A stretch of DNA of 64,000 nucleotides, from assembly GCF_900177625.1 (NCBI RefSeq), contig NZ_FXAU01000002.1:333707-397706 (forward strand), written 5' to 3'. The first letter of the stretch is position 1. Each line of letters opens with the position of its first letter. The notes under the pieces are model-generated. The model saw only the letters and a program-made list of their open reading frames with translations, searched no databases and was not told where the DNA came from. This stretch comes from Sphingobacterium psychroaquaticum (GTDB taxonomy: Bacteria > Bacteroidota > Bacteroidia > Sphingobacteriales > Sphingobacteriaceae). The position numbers and the translations under genes are program-made. Shown piece after piece: positions 33,254-45,700 of this stretch.

Positions 33254-35029
33254 CTAGATAGATTTTGTTTTCTCTTGTAACCACTTTTGTGTTTCGACAT
33301 CCAAATGCGGCGCTAATTTCTCAAACACCCACGCGTTGTACTTATTTAGCCAATCAATATGTTTTTGATCTAAAAGGGTCTTTTCGACCAAGTCTGTTGC
33401 AATATAACAAATCGTGAGTGTTTCAAAGTCCATAAACTCACCAAATTCATTCTGCGTTAGAACCTTGCTATGTACGAGATTTTCGATACGGATACCGTAT
33501 TGCCCCTCGCGGTATAGGCCTGGTTCAATAGAACTAATCATGCCGACTTCTACGGGGATATCGACATTTGATGGGTTAAAGGTATGTGGTCCTTCATGTA
33601 CATTCAGGAAAAAGCCCACGCCATGCCCCGTTCCATGGCCATAATTACGAAGCGTTTCCCAGATAGGCCTACGTGTAATGGCGTCGATCTGGTAACCACG
33701 TGTTCCCCGTGGAAACACAGCCATCGATCCTTCAATCGTACCCTTCAAGACAATCGTATAATCTTCCTTCTCATTAGGTGTGATATTTCCCAACGAAATC
33801 ACGCGTGTAATATCCGTTGTCCCATCTAAATACTGTCCTCCTGAATCAACTAAGAGTAAACCTGTGGGTTTTAACTTCGCGTCACTATCTTCTGTCGCCT
33901 TATAGTGTGGTAATGCTCCATGTTCTAAATAACCGGCGATAGTATCAAAGGAAATATCCACAAATGCATCCCCTTCGGCACGTAAAGCCTGTAATTTATC
34001 GGCAATAGACATTTCTGTCAATTCTCCTGTGGCCACCTGCTCTTCCACCCATTTAAAAAATTTCGTCATAGCCACGCCGTCCTTCACCATTGCATTTCTG
34101 GTGTGAGCAAGCTCTACATCATTTTTCACAGCTTTCAATAAAGTCGATGGATTCATGGCCTCAACAATGGTAGCTGAGTCTGGCACCGCATCGAACATAG
34201 CAAAACAGGTTCTTTTAGGATCAAGCAAGATCTGCTTCGCCTTTATGGATTTGATTGCCGTAAACGCTTCACTGTAAGGTTTAATAGCTACCTCTGCAGC
34301 TTTAAGGCTCTCAACATCGGACGCATCCAATTTAATCGGATCAATAAAAAGTGTTTGTTGCGTTCCTTCTATCAAAAGAAAACCTAATACAACCGGGTTA
34401 CATTTTACATCACGCCCTCTTATATTTAAAACCCAAGCCAAATCATCGAGTGAAGAAATTAGATGCGCATCGGCACGCTTCGCTTTTAAGACCTCCTTTA
34501 CTTGATCCAATTTAGTTTTGGTCGATGCACCTGTTGCCGCGAGGTCTAATAAGTAAGCTTTTTCTGTGGGTAATGTTGGTCGACCTTCCCAAATAGCATC
34601 CAGTAGGTCCGTATGTCCATCAACAACTATCCCTACAGGAGTTAGCATATCCTTTACGGCTTGCGCCAATGCAACCGACGCTAAGTTTCCGTCAAACGCA
34701 ACTGTCGCCCCTGCTGGCAATTTCTTTGCTAACCAGTCGGCATACTCGGCGGCACCTTGAACTTTCAGTTTGACCAATTCAAAACCCGTATCGGCAAGTT
34801 GATCCACAGCCTGCACAAAATAACGAGAATCTGTCCATAAGCCCGCAAAATCTTGCGTAATGGCCAATGTTCCTGCGGACCCTGTAAAACCAGATGTCCA
34901 TGCTATACATTTATATCTATCGGGGAGGTACTCGCTTATATGTGGATCTGAAGAAGGTATGATGTAACCATCAATTCCCTTTGCCTTCATCGCGGCCCGT
35001 AGGGCACTTAACTTTTCTACATGTGTCAT
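33254..35029 (-). CDS. pepP: Xaa-Pro aminopeptidase (M24 family)
   Basis: This 591-residue cytosolic aminopeptidase P is of the long, eukaryote-like type. Start set at M-T-H-V-E-K-L (35029), since the 22 residues upstream are not family-like. Two creatinase-like N-terminal domains precede the catalytic pita-bread domain with metal ligands in L-L-V-D-S-G-G-Q-Y-L-D-G-T-T-D-I-T-R (two Asp), G-H-G-T-G-H-G-V-G (His), and S-I-E-P-G-L-Y and G-I-R-I-E-N (two Glu). It removes N-terminal residues next to proline. Confidence 0.93.
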   Translation of the reverse strand: MTHVEKLSALRAAMKAKGIDGYIIPSSDPHISEYLPDRYKCIAWTSGFTGSAGTLAITQDFAGLWTDSRYFVQAVDQLADTGFELVKLKVQGAAEYADWLAKKLPAGATVAFDGNLASVALAQAVKDMLTPVGIVVDGHTDLLDAIWEGRPTLPTEKAYLLDLAATGASTKTKLDQVKEVLKAKRADAHLISSLDDLAWVLNIRGRDVKCNPVVLGFLLIEGTQQTLFIDPIKLDASDVESLKAAEVAIKPYSEAFTAIKSIKAKQILLDPKRTCFAMFDAVPDSATIVEAMNPSTLLKAVKNDVELAHTRNAMVKDGVAMTKFFKWVEEQVATGELTEMSIADKLQALRAEGDAFVDISFDTIAGYLEHGALPHYKATEDSDAKLKPTGLLLVDSGGQYLDGTTDITRVISLGNITPNEKEDYTIVLKGTIEGSMAVFPRGTRGYQIDAITRRPIWETLRNYGHGTGHGVGFFLNVHEGPHTFNPSNVDIPVEVGMISSIEPGLYREGQYGIRIENLVHSKVLTQNEFGEFMDFETLTICYIATDLVEKTLLDQKHIDWLNKYNAWVFEKLAPHLDVETQKWLQEKTKSI

Positions 35030-35244
35030 TTCAAGAAATATACTGATACCTGCGCAAGGTAAAAAAATAAGCTGTAAAACCCATAAGTAGCCCAAATCTG
35101 ATACGATAATTTTACATCTTCAATACGCAAATTAGCGAGCCTTTGTAAGTAAAATTAACTAAGTTTGTTTTTACATCAAATGTGCCTTACTCCGATGGGC
35201 GGATATGTTCGCTTATAAGAAAGGCCCTGTACAGAACGAAAAAC

Positions 35245-36675
35245 ATGAAAAAAAAATGGCTTATAATGGGCTTAGGACTGGCCTTTATTACGACCGCTTA
35301 CACAACAAAAGCACAAGACCTAAAACAAGATATAAGCCAAGCTTACCAACGTTTTATTAACAGTGGTAACATTCCAAATGGCATTGCATCCTTAACCGTG
35401 CTGGATAGTAAATCAGGACAGGTAATCTTTGAAAACAACAGCACAACGGGATTACCGACGGCATCTACATTAAAAGTTATCACTTCCATAACGGCACTCG
35501 ATATTCTCGGACCCGAATACAAGTATAAAACACAGCTGTATTACACAGGATCCATCGATAGCCTTGGCGTCCTTACCGGTGATGTGATTATACAAGGATC
35601 GGGCGATCCTACCCTAGGTAGTGACCGCTATCCTGAAACAAAAGCGGAAACTCTTCTGAATAAATGGTTGTATCATATTCGTAATGCAGGTATTACTGCT
35701 ATACAAGGACGCATTATCGGAGATGATCTTTCCTTTAATGGTATGGATATGCCTGGCGGCTGGAACTGGGGAGATATGGGAAATTATTACGGCGCCGGCG
35801 TGTCGGGTTTAAACTGGCGTGAAAACAAAGCTGGGTTAATTTTTAAACCAGGCGCCATCGGAAAACCAGCCCCATTCGAACTGGCTTCCTCCGAACTCTA
35901 CGACTTAAAAATCATCAATGAAGTAACAACTGGCAACAATGGCACCGGAGATAATGTCTACGCCTATTCCGCGCCTTACTCCACAGTCGTATATGTCCGC
36001 GGAACCTACGGCAAAGACTTGAATAAAACTATTGAAATATCAGTTCCCGATCCGGCCTATGATTTAGCACAACAACTTTACCGCACGCTAGAAAGAAACA
36101 TGATCGTCGTGGATAGCATCTGCCTACCTACGACTGCTAAACGACTGCTCAATGAGGGCGAGCAGCTCCAAAACACAAAAACATTGCTAGATACACATCA
36201 GTCACCTCCATTGAAAGAGATTGTGCACTGGTTCAACCAAAAAAGCATCAATCTTTACGGCGAAGCACTGCTTAAAACGATTGGTTCGATTAGCGGAAAC
36301 AAAACAGAAACAGAAGATGCTGCACGACTTGTCGCTAAATACTGGGAACAAAAGCTTCGTATACCGACTTCACAGATGCAGCTAAAAGATGGTTCAGGTC
36401 TATCGCCTCAAAATAGAGTTACCACACAGGCCATGAGTAAAATAATGAACTACGCGCAAAACAGAGCTTGGTTCTCGGATTTCAAACGAAGTCTACCAAC
36501 CTATAATAATATGACGATGAAAAGTGGTACCATAGGAGGCGTTTTAGGATATACAGGCTATCAAAAACATAAGTCAGGACAAGAGTTTACCTTTAGCTTA
36601 TTAGTCAACAACTATACGGGAGGATCCAGCAATATGCGCCAAGCGATGTTTACCCTGTTGGACATTTTGAAATAA
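35245..36675 (+). CDS. dacB: D-alanyl-D-alanine carboxypeptidase/endopeptidase (PBP4 type)
   Basis: This 476-residue S13 family periplasmic enzyme trims peptidoglycan cross-links. Start at ATG 35245 gives a signal peptide (1-23, T-T-K-A-Q). The active-site motifs are S-T-L-K (Ser74, Lys77), S-I-N in Q-K-S-I-N-L-Y-G-E, and K-S-G-T in M-K-S-G-T-I-G-G-V-L-G-Y. The long insert between the first two motifs is typical of PBP4. Confidence 0.93.
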   Translation: MKKKWLIMGLGLAFITTAYTTKAQDLKQDISQAYQRFINSGNIPNGIASLTVLDSKSGQVIFENNSTTGLPTASTLKVITSITALDILGPEYKYKTQLYYTGSIDSLGVLTGDVIIQGSGDPTLGSDRYPETKAETLLNKWLYHIRNAGITAIQGRIIGDDLSFNGMDMPGGWNWGDMGNYYGAGVSGLNWRENKAGLIFKPGAIGKPAPFELASSELYDLKIINEVTTGNNGTGDNVYAYSAPYSTVVYVRGTYGKDLNKTIEISVPDPAYDLAQQLYRTLERNMIVVDSICLPTTAKRLLNEGEQLQNTKTLLDTHQSPPLKEIVHWFNQKSINLYGEALLKTIGSISGNKTETEDAARLVAKYWEQKLRIPTSQMQLKDGSGLSPQNRVTTQAMSKIMNYAQNRAWFSDFKRSLPTYNNMTMKSGTIGGVLGYTGYQKHKSGQEFTFSLLVNNYTGGSSNMRQAMFTLLDILK

Positions 36676-36708
36676 TGGCAAAAATTAGTTAATATACAAT
36701 TGAAATTA

Positions 36709-36716
36709 TAGTTTTG
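36709..36716 (+). promoter_or_regulatory. -7 element TAGTTTTG upstream of maeB
   Basis: An exact TAnnTTTG match 41 nt before the maeB start. The -33 position reads TTA rather than TTG. Confidence 0.45.
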
Positions 36717-36757
36717 TAGCCACGAAATTTGTGTATAGATATATATAATAGATTACA

Positions 36758-39043
36758 ATGAGTAATAACACCAGTAACAACAAGAAAAAAGAAGCGTTGG
36801 ATTACCATGCCATGGGCAGACCGGGCAAGATTGCCGTAGTACCAACAAAACCACATACCTCACAAAGAGATTTATCATTAGCCTATTCGCCAGGTGTTGC
36901 AGAGCCATGTTTGGCGATCGCAGCGAACAGCGAAGACGCATACAAATATACATCTAAAGGAAACCTAGTTGCCGTTATCAGTAATGGTACAGCTGTGCTT
37001 GGCCTTGGAGATATCGGTGCACAAGCCGGAAAACCGGTGATGGAAGGTAAAGGATTATTATTTAAAATCTTTGCAGATATCGATGTGTTTGACATCGAGC
37101 TAGACACCAAAAACGTTGACGAATTTGTCAATATCGTAAAAGCATTAGAGCCTACGTTTGGAGGTGTCAACCTGGAAGACATCAAAGCACCTGAATGTTT
37201 CGAGATTGAACGTCGTTTAAAAGCAGAAATGAACATTCCTGTTATGCATGACGATCAACATGGAACAGCCATTATTTCGGGAGCAGCATTAATTAATGCA
37301 TGCGAATTAACGGGTAAAGATATCAGCCAGGTAAAAATCGTTGTGAATGGAGCCGGTGCTGCAGCAATTTCATGTACTTCCATGTATATCTCTGTTGGAG
37401 CTAAAAAGGAAAACATCGTTATGCTCGATAGTAAAGGTGTCATCCGTAGGGATCGCGAAAACTTAGATAAAACAAAAGCTGAATTTGCAACAGACCGTGA
37501 CTTATATACCTTGGCAGATGCCGTAAAAGATTCCGATGTTTTTATCGGACTTTCCGCGGCAGACGTTTTAACACCAGAAATGTTGTTGTCCATGGCATCA
37601 AAACCAATCGTTCTTGCCATGGCGAACCCGAATCCAGAGATTTCCTACGACTTAGCCATCGCTACCCGTACTGATATCATCATGGGAACAGGTCGTTCAG
37701 ATTTCCCCAACCAAGTGAACAACGTATTGGGTTTCCCATACATTTTCCGCGGCGCCTTGGATGTCCGTGCCACGAGCATCAATGAGGCAATGAAAATCGC
37801 CGCAGTAAGAGCGTTGGCATCCCTAGCAAAACAACCTGTACCTGAAGAGGTGAATCAGGCCTATAGCACCAATAATCTTAAATTTGGAAACGACTATATT
37901 ATCCCTAAACCTACAGATCCACGCTTGATAACAGAAGTTTCTGTCGCGGTTGCGAAAGCAGCAATGGAATCAGGAGTAGCACGTCAAGAAATTACAGATT
38001 GGGATGCATACAAAGAAGATTTACGCAAACGTCTTGGTAAAGATGATGGTATTATGCGTACGTTAACAAGAAAAGCAAAACAGAATCCGAAACGTGTGGT
38101 TTTTGCTGAAGCAGACAATTATAAAACATTGCGTGCAGCACAGATTGTTAAGGAAGAAAAAATCGCGTTCCCAATCTTACTTGGTAATCGCGAAAAAATC
38201 CAAGATTTAATCAAAGAGTACGATTTTGAGTTACCTAATGTAGAGATTATCGATCCACATGCGGAAGCAGGTTCTGAGCGTTTCAATAAATTTGCAGCAC
38301 ATCTATATGCCAAAAGACAACGTCGTGGCATTTCTGAAAGTGGCGCTAAAAAGCTCATGACTGACAGAAACTATTTTGCGGCCAGCATGGTACAATTTGG
38401 CGAAGCTGATGTAGTAATTTCTGGATTAACAAGAAACTACGGCGCAACAATCCGTCCAGCCTTACAAGTCATTGGTGCCAAACCAAATAGCAGAGTCGCA
38501 GGTATGTATATGATGTTGACTTCAAAAGGACCTATTTTCTTTGGAGATACAACGGTTAATGAAGACCCAACAGCAGAAGAGCTTGCAGATATCACGATCT
38601 TGTTAGATAATGCGATCCGTCGTTTTAATATAAAACCAAGAATTGCTTTATTATCCTACTCAAACTTTGGTTCAAACGATGGCCGTGTCGCGACTAAAGT
38701 ACGTGAAACAGCTAAATTACTTCGCGAAAAAGCACCTGAGATCATTGCTGACGGTGATATCCAAGCCAATTTTGCTTTGAATAGTGAAATGTTAAAAGCT
38801 AACTTCCCATTCAGCTGTCTAAATGGAGAACCGGCAAACACGTTGGTTTTCCCTAATCTAGAATCTGGAAACATAGCGTATAAACTACTTCAAGAAGTCG
38901 GTAATGCGGAAGCGGTAGGTCCAATCCTTTTAGGCATGAACAAGCCGGTACACGTTTTACAATTAGATAGTTCTGTACGAGAAATTGTGAACATGGTTAC
39001 CATTGCTGTAGTTGATGTTCAAGAACACGAAAAGCAAAAATAA
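36758..39043 (+). CDS. maeB: NADP-dependent malic enzyme with phosphotransacetylase-like domain
   Basis: This 761-residue MaeB-type enzyme decarboxylates malate to pyruvate. The malic enzyme domain (about 1-430) shows [23 protein letters not shown] (metal-binding Asp pair) and [11 protein letters not shown] (nucleotide fold). The C-terminal 330 residues are a phosphotransacetylase-like domain (V-V-F-A-E-A-D-N-Y at its start), usually regulatory and not catalytic. The stop codon overlaps the ruvA start (TAATG). Confidence 0.95.
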   Translation: MSNNTSNNKKKEALDYHAMGRPGKIAVVPTKPHTSQRDLSLAYSPGVAEPCLAIAANSEDAYKYTSKGNLVAVISNGTAVLGLGDIGAQAGKPVMEGKGLLFKIFADIDVFDIELDTKNVDEFVNIVKALEPTFGGVNLEDIKAPECFEIERRLKAEMNIPVMHDDQHGTAIISGAALINACELTGKDISQVKIVVNGAGAAAISCTSMYISVGAKKENIVMLDSKGVIRRDRENLDKTKAEFATDRDLYTLADAVKDSDVFIGLSAADVLTPEMLLSMASKPIVLAMANPNPEISYDLAIATRTDIIMGTGRSDFPNQVNNVLGFPYIFRGALDVRATSINEAMKIAAVRALASLAKQPVPEEVNQAYSTNNLKFGNDYIIPKPTDPRLITEVSVAVAKAAMESGVARQEITDWDAYKEDLRKRLGKDDGIMRTLTRKAKQNPKRVVFAEADNYKTLRAAQIVKEEKIAFPILLGNREKIQDLIKEYDFELPNVEIIDPHAEAGSERFNKFAAHLYAKRQRRGISESGAKKLMTDRNYFAASMVQFGEADVVISGLTRNYGATIRPALQVIGAKPNSRVAGMYMMLTSKGPIFFGDTTVNEDPTAEELADITILLDNAIRRFNIKPRIALLSYSNFGSNDGRVATKVRETAKLLREKAPEIIADGDIQANFALNSEMLKANFPFSCLNGEPANTLVFPNLESGNIAYKLLQEVGNAEAVGPILLGMNKPVHVLQLDSSVREIVNMVTIAVVDVQEHEKQK

Positions 39044-39627
39044 TGTACGATTATTTCCGCGGAAAATTAATACTTAAAGCCCCTACCCACGTTATATTAG
39101 ACGTGGGTGGGATTGGCTATCACATCCATATCTCCCTGACAACATTTTCCCAAATCAAAGAGCAGGAAGAATGTAAGTTGTATGTTTCTTTTCAAGTGCG
39201 TGAAGATTCACAAACCTTGTACGGATTTGCATCCGAATCCGAAAGAGAATTATTTAACCACTTAATTTCCGTTTCGGGTATTGGTCCCAATACCGGACGC
39301 ATGATGTTGTCCTCTATTACCCCGGAAGAGATTCAATCCGCTATTATCAGCGGACATGTCAGTGTCATCCAAAAGATTAAAGGTATTGGTCCAAAATCAG
39401 CCCAACGCCTCATTTTAGAATTACAAGATAAGCTTAAGAAACTTGGTGGAGGCACGCTCTTGGGTCTTCCAATCAGTAAACCATCTATTAGCGAAGAAGC
39501 ACTTGCCGCATTGGTGATGTTAGGCTTCGTTAAGGCACAAGCCGAGAAGGTTTTGAATAGTCTACTCCTCGAAAATCCAGACCTTACGGTGGAAGAAATG
39601 ATCAAATTAGCGCTGAAAAAATTGTAA
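39043..39627 (+). CDS. ruvA: Holliday junction branch migration protein RuvA
   Basis: This 194-residue RuvA binds the four-way junction and loads RuvB. It shows the N-terminal OB fold ([15 protein letters not shown]), the two helix-hairpin-helix motifs (S-V-S-G-I-G-P-N-T and K-I-K-G-I-G-P-K-S-A-Q-R-L), and the C-terminal RuvB-binding domain (A-L-A-A-L-V-M-L-G-F). It is translationally coupled to maeB and lies just upstream of sprA. ruvB and ruvC are not in the window. Confidence 0.96.
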   Translation: MYDYFRGKLILKAPTHVILDVGGIGYHIHISLTTFSQIKEQEECKLYVSFQVREDSQTLYGFASESERELFNHLISVSGIGPNTGRMMLSSITPEEIQSAIISGHVSVIQKIKGIGPKSAQRLILELQDKLKKLGGGTLLGLPISKPSISEEALAALVMLGFVKAQAEKVLNSLLLENPDLTVEEMIKLALKKL

Positions 39628-39735
39628 GAAAACAACTACAACGATAGGTTTTTTAACTATTTTAACATATTAAAGGTATATAACGCAAATAATGTCATTG
39701 TTTTTTCACAAAAATTGGTTGATATTTGTAATCAA

Positions 39736-39753
39736 TTAATCAATATTGATTAA
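39736..39753 (+). promoter_or_regulatory. 18-bp perfect palindrome upstream of sprA
   Basis: TTAATCAATATTGATTAA (9 + 9, no spacer) lies 18 nt before the sprA start codon. A further AATCAA copy at 39730-39735 gives a direct repeat. It is a plausible operator or leader structure; the regulator is not known. Confidence 0.5.
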
Positions 39754-39771
39754 CTAACTTGCGAATATCCT

Positions 39772-42700
39772 TTGAAAAAGCTATTTGATATAACATGTGT
39801 TTGTCTAACTCTGTTGTTAGGCATCTCTTTTGGTTACGCCCAAAGGGTAACCCCTGCCAATACTCCTGGTGCGGATTCGCTCAAAGTTCCTTACCATTTC
39901 AAGGATTTCCCTTTCTTGAATTTACCCAAGACGTATGCGCCAGTTTCGTTAACCTCGCCCGATAATATTCAGCGCGAAGTAGTTTACGATACCGAAACAC
40001 AACGTTATATCATACGCGAAAAATTAGGGACTAAAATGTATCGTCCACCAATTTATATGTCTTTGGAAGAATACAAAGACTATGAGTTTAAACGATTGAA
40101 AAAGAATTATTGGGAAGAGCTCGCCGATAAATCTATGATGGAGGAACGGAAACGAAGATTAATCCCTGTCATTGAGGTAAACAGTCCTACATTTCAAAAA
40201 ATATTCGGTGGAAACACAATCGAAATTATTCCACGCGGAAGCGCAAGTATCTTATTAAGCGGGCAGCGCAATACCAATGCAAACCCGATGTTCAATGAAA
40301 TACAGCGGAAGCAATGGGGATTTGATTTTGATCAAAATATTGACCTTAATTTATCCGGTAAGATTGGAGAACGCGTAAAACTTAATGCCAACTTTAATTC
40401 TAGAGCCCAATTTGATTTTGAAAATCAGATTCGGTTTGACTATGTGGCCAAGGATGACGCTATCTTACGCCGATTAGAAGTTGGTAATGTCAACATGTCT
40501 TTGAATAGTACCCTGATTTCGGGATCCGAATCACTGTTTGGGGTAAAAGCACAATTACAATTTGGTAAACTTATGTTTACCGGATTAGTTTCGCAACAAC
40601 GGTCCCGACAGAAAGAGTTCACCATAACCAATGGTTCAAAAGACAGCGAGATTGATATCACCCTAGATAACTATGAAGCCAACCAACACTATTTCTTGGG
40701 GCAATATTTTCGTGACAACTACAACAATACCCTGGCAAATGCGCCTATTTTAAATACACAGATCAATATCACCCAAATCGAGGTATGGTTAAGTAACCGG
40801 GGGAATAACTACGAGGAAGCACGCGATATCATGGCGTTGATGGATCTTGGTGAATACACGCCATATAATAGCCTGATCACGCGGGGGAGTGCTAGAAATC
40901 CCTCGACCGGTATCCCGGGAGAACTCACGCCCAATGTATCGAATAACTTAAAAACATTATTGGGTGATAACGGTCGTCCTTCCAACAGTACCTTTGTGCA
41001 AAGTTTCTTTGCCGCAACTGGGGGTACCGATAACTACGAGAAACTAACATATGCCCGTAAGTTGATCGCAGGAAAGGACTACTTCTTAAATAGCAAACTC
41101 GGCTATATCTCTTTGCTGCATCCCCTTAATCAAGATCAAGTTTTATCGGTTGCTTACCGCTATATCTTGAATGGTGTTGAATACCAAGTGGGTGAATTCA
41201 GTACAGATATCCCTGTTACTCCTTCTAATCCGACCATGTTATATACCAAACTCTTGAAAGCTTCGACCCTCAAGACGGAATTGCCAACATGGGATTTGAT
41301 GATGAAGAACATCTATTCGTTAAATTCATACAATATTTCGAATAACAATTTCTTCCTGCAGATATACCGTACGGAGGATGAAACCGGCGCCAACAGACCT
41401 TCGATGTTTGAAGGGCAAAATACGGCTGGCAAGACTTGGTTACAATTGTTATCACTGGATCGACTGGATCAAAACCAAGCCGCAAACCCGGACGGTTTAT
41501 TTGATTATATGGAAGGCCTGACTATCGATGCTAAACGTGGAAAGATTATTTTCCCCGTGGTGGAACCATTTGGTAAAGATTTAGCCGCTCGCTTTGAATC
41601 CTTTGAAACGACATTAAAAGAAAAGTACACATTCCCAGAGCTCTATACACATACCAAAGTAGATGCACAGCAAAAATTCCCGAATAAGAACAGGTTCAGC
41701 TTACGTGGTCGTTACAGTTCTACTTCGGGCACAGAGTTTCAACTAGAGGGTTTTAATATCCGTCCGAACTCGGTTCGTGTCATGGCGGGTGGCATGCGCC
41801 TGGAGGAAGGTAAAGATTTCTACATCAATTACGAACTGGGAACCTTACGTATAATGAACGAGGCGATGGTCATGAGTGGCGCGCCAATAACCGTGAGTAT
41901 GGAAGATGACGCGATGTTTGGTCTCCAACAAAAAACACTCTTAGGTGGTCGTTTTGATTATGCTGTAAATGAAAAAATCAATGTCGGCGCAACCATTATG
42001 AACCTGACAGAGAAGCCATTGACGGAAAAAGTAAACATCGGTCAGGAGCCGATGTCCAACACGATGATTGGAGCTGACATCAGCTATAATAGTCCGTCCC
42101 GATGGTTAACGCGAATGGTCGATAAATTGCCGTTCTTAAGTACCAAAGAGGAATCTCAAATTTCGTTCTACGGGGAATTTGCACAGCTTATTCCAGGACA
42201 TCCTAGTGGATTGAATACGGCCAACAGCAAGCGTGGAACAACCTATGTAGATGACTTTGAAAATAGTGTTTCATACATCGATATTTTAGGTCGTAACGCA
42301 TGGCAGATATCGGGTACACCGCGGATGTTTGCCGAGTCCAATTTGTTGAACGATCTTAGTTATGGTTACAACAGAGCGCTTCTTGCTTATTACAATATCG
42401 ACCCTATTTTTTACAACAGAAGTTCGCTAACACCATCTACGATCAACAACCAAGAACTCTCGAATCACCGTGTCCGTGAAGTTTTGGAAAAAGAGATCTT
42501 CCCGTATAAAGAAAGTCGTACCGGAGGAGCAATCTTTATCAACACGCTAAACCTTGCTTTCTACCCAACCTTACGGGGGCCGTATAACTATAGTACAACG
42601 GGCATTAATAGTGATGGTCACTTCACCAGCCCGAAAACAAAATGGGGTGGTATTTTCCGAAAACTTGATCAAACAGACTTCGAAGCAGAAAATATAGAAT

Positions 42701-45700
42701 TTTTAGAAATGTGGATGATGGACCCAACGCTTACCAACACAAATAAAGCGGGTGGTGACATTTTCTTCAACTTAGGTAACATCTCTGAGGACATCTTAAA
42801 GGACGGTCGTAAATCGCTTGAAAATGCCGTTCCGTTAACGGCAGACCTTTCACAGATAGATCAAACCAACTGGGGATATGTTGTAAAAAATCAACCGGTC
42901 GTACAAGCCTTTGATAACAACAATGCCAACCGCTTAAAACAGGATGTAGGTCTGGATGGATTGAGCAACCGAGAGGAAGCCAGTTTCTTTGGTAATTTCT
43001 TATCCCAATTACAGGGTATTCTGTCGCCAGCTGCTATGAATAAAGTGCAAAGCGATCCTTCATCTGATGACTACCAATATTTTAGAGCCAGTATCTTCGA
43101 CACACAAGCGGCAGGTATCTTGGAACGTTACCAGTACTATAATGGATTAGAAGGGAACTCCCGTACGAATGAACAATCGCTCATTGACTTTGGTGTTGAA
43201 ACATCGGCCAACACATTGCTCCCTGATGGTGAAGACTTAAATCGGGATAACACGATGAACGAAATTGATGAGTATTATCAGTATCGATTCTCTACCCGTC
43301 CGCAGGATATGATTGTGGGCACCAATCATATTGTAGATGAGGTCATTTCGGAGGTTACGCTGGCAAATGGTAACAAAGAACAAGTTAAATGGTACAAAAT
43401 CCGTATTCCACTTGCTGACTACGACAGCAAATTTGGTAATGTAACTGACTTTAAGACGATTCGTTACGTACGTATGTTTATGACCAATTTCGCTGATACG
43501 GCAGTTGTCCGTTTAGGAAAACTACAATTTATCCGTGGTGAATGGCGTAAGTACAATGGCGAAAATGTAGCGAATAAAGTAATTAGCGATCCAACGCTTG
43601 GCGTAGTGCCTTCCGATAATTCGGAGTTCAATGTTGCGAACATAAATATCGAGGAAAACGGAACAAGAAGTCCAATTCCTTATGTCGTTCCGCCAGGCAT
43701 CAACAGACAAGTGGATTGGGGAAATAACAACTACAATGTTCAATTGAACGAACAAGCATTAAGTATTGATGTCAAAAATCTACGTGATGGCTATGGTCGT
43801 GGAGCTTACCGCACTACGAGTCATGACTTCCGCCCATACGGTAACTTAGAAATGTTTATCCATGCGGAGGGAGAAAACCTGCGCGATGGTGATTTCCGTG
43901 CTTTTATACGTGTCGGTACAGACGACAAGTACAACTACTATGAGTACGATCTTCCGCTACGGATTACACCATTTGGAACAACTTCAGCAGATATTATATG
44001 GCCAGAAGAGAACCGGATGTTGATTAAGATCAAGAAACTACAAGATGCTAAAATAGCACGTGATGCGGCAGTCTTAAACGGTTCGCCTTGGCCAATCGAT
44101 ATTCCTTTTGAATACTTTGACGGCAATAATAAAATTACGATCGTCGGTACGCCGGATATCAGTAAGGTGCGTTACTATATGTTGGGGGTAAAAAACCCAT
44201 TGAAAGGCAGTAGTACCAGTACACCACTTGATGACGGACGCGACCTGTCTGGGGAGTTTTGGTTCAATGAGCTTCGCTTAACAGATTTCGATGATCGTGG
44301 AGGGTGGGCAGCGACAGCACGTATGGATGTCAAACTTGCTGATTTCGCAAACATATCTTTCACAGGAACAAAAAGTACTATCGGTTTCGGTGCCATTTCA
44401 CAACCGCTGAACCAACGTAAACGTTCGGACGATCTGTTCTTTGACATCTCTACAAATGCGGAGTTTGGAAAATTCTTCCATCCACGTCATGGTATCAGTA
44501 TCCCATTCTACTTCAATTATTCGAGACAAGTGGGCACACCAGAGTATGACCCTTATAATCCCGATATTGAACTTAATTCTGCGCTGGCAACATTATCGAA
44601 CAATAGAAAAGATAGTTTACTGCGCTTAGTTCAAGATCTGACCACCAGAAAAGCATTTAGCTTTATGAACGTCCGTAAGTTGAAAACAGATAATGACAGT
44701 CCTTTACGTCCTTGGCACATCGAAAACTTTAGCGCTTCGTATGCTTTCAGTTCGTATAGACATTACGATTACAACGTGGCAAACTCGATCCAAAAAACAT
44801 ACCGTGCCGCGTTAGACTACAACTTCAGTAATCCAAATGTGAAGTTTATTGAGCCATTCAAGAATATCAAAAATCGAAACCTCGCCATCATCCGCGATTT
44901 CAGTTTCAATTTGATGCCATCGCTCATTAACTTCCGCATCGATGTAAATCGTGTCTACAATGAGAATACCATGCGCGACAATAGCAGTGATAACGTATTA
45001 CCAACATATTATAATAAAAACTTCAATATGAGTCGTATTTATGGTATCAGTTGGGACTTAACGAAATCACTACGCCTAGATTTTAATGCGACCAATTACT
45101 CTATTATAGATGAACCGGTTGGACGGATTGATGGCTTGAAGCAGGATACCATGTGGACGAACTTCTGGAAGATGGGTAGAACGACGGATTATAATCACAT
45201 GATGAACATAACCTATACGCTACCTATAAACAAGATTCCATATTTGGAGTGGGTGAATGTCGTGACACGTTATGGAACACAATTCAACTGGCAAAGTGAA
45301 CCGTTATTAGCGATTCAAAACCAGGATATGAACATCGGTAACAGCATTCAAAACAACCGAACTATACAGATTAATCCAACCTTAAACTTCAGTAATTTGT
45401 ATAATAGGTTCAAATTCTTCCGCGATAATACACGGAGTAATTCGACTGGACCAAAAGCTATTCTTGCACAACTGTTATCTGCTGTACGCACCATCAACGG
45501 AGCTTACACGAAAAACGAAGGACAATTCTTGCCGGGGTATTTACCAAAGACCAATTTATTGGGGCTAGACTTTGATCACAATGCACCAGGATTTGGATTT
45601 ATATTCGGTAGCCAATCGAATATTTTAAACAAAGCCTTACAAAACAGTTGGATATCCATGGATACCCTACAAAATCAACGGTATACTAAAACATATGCGG

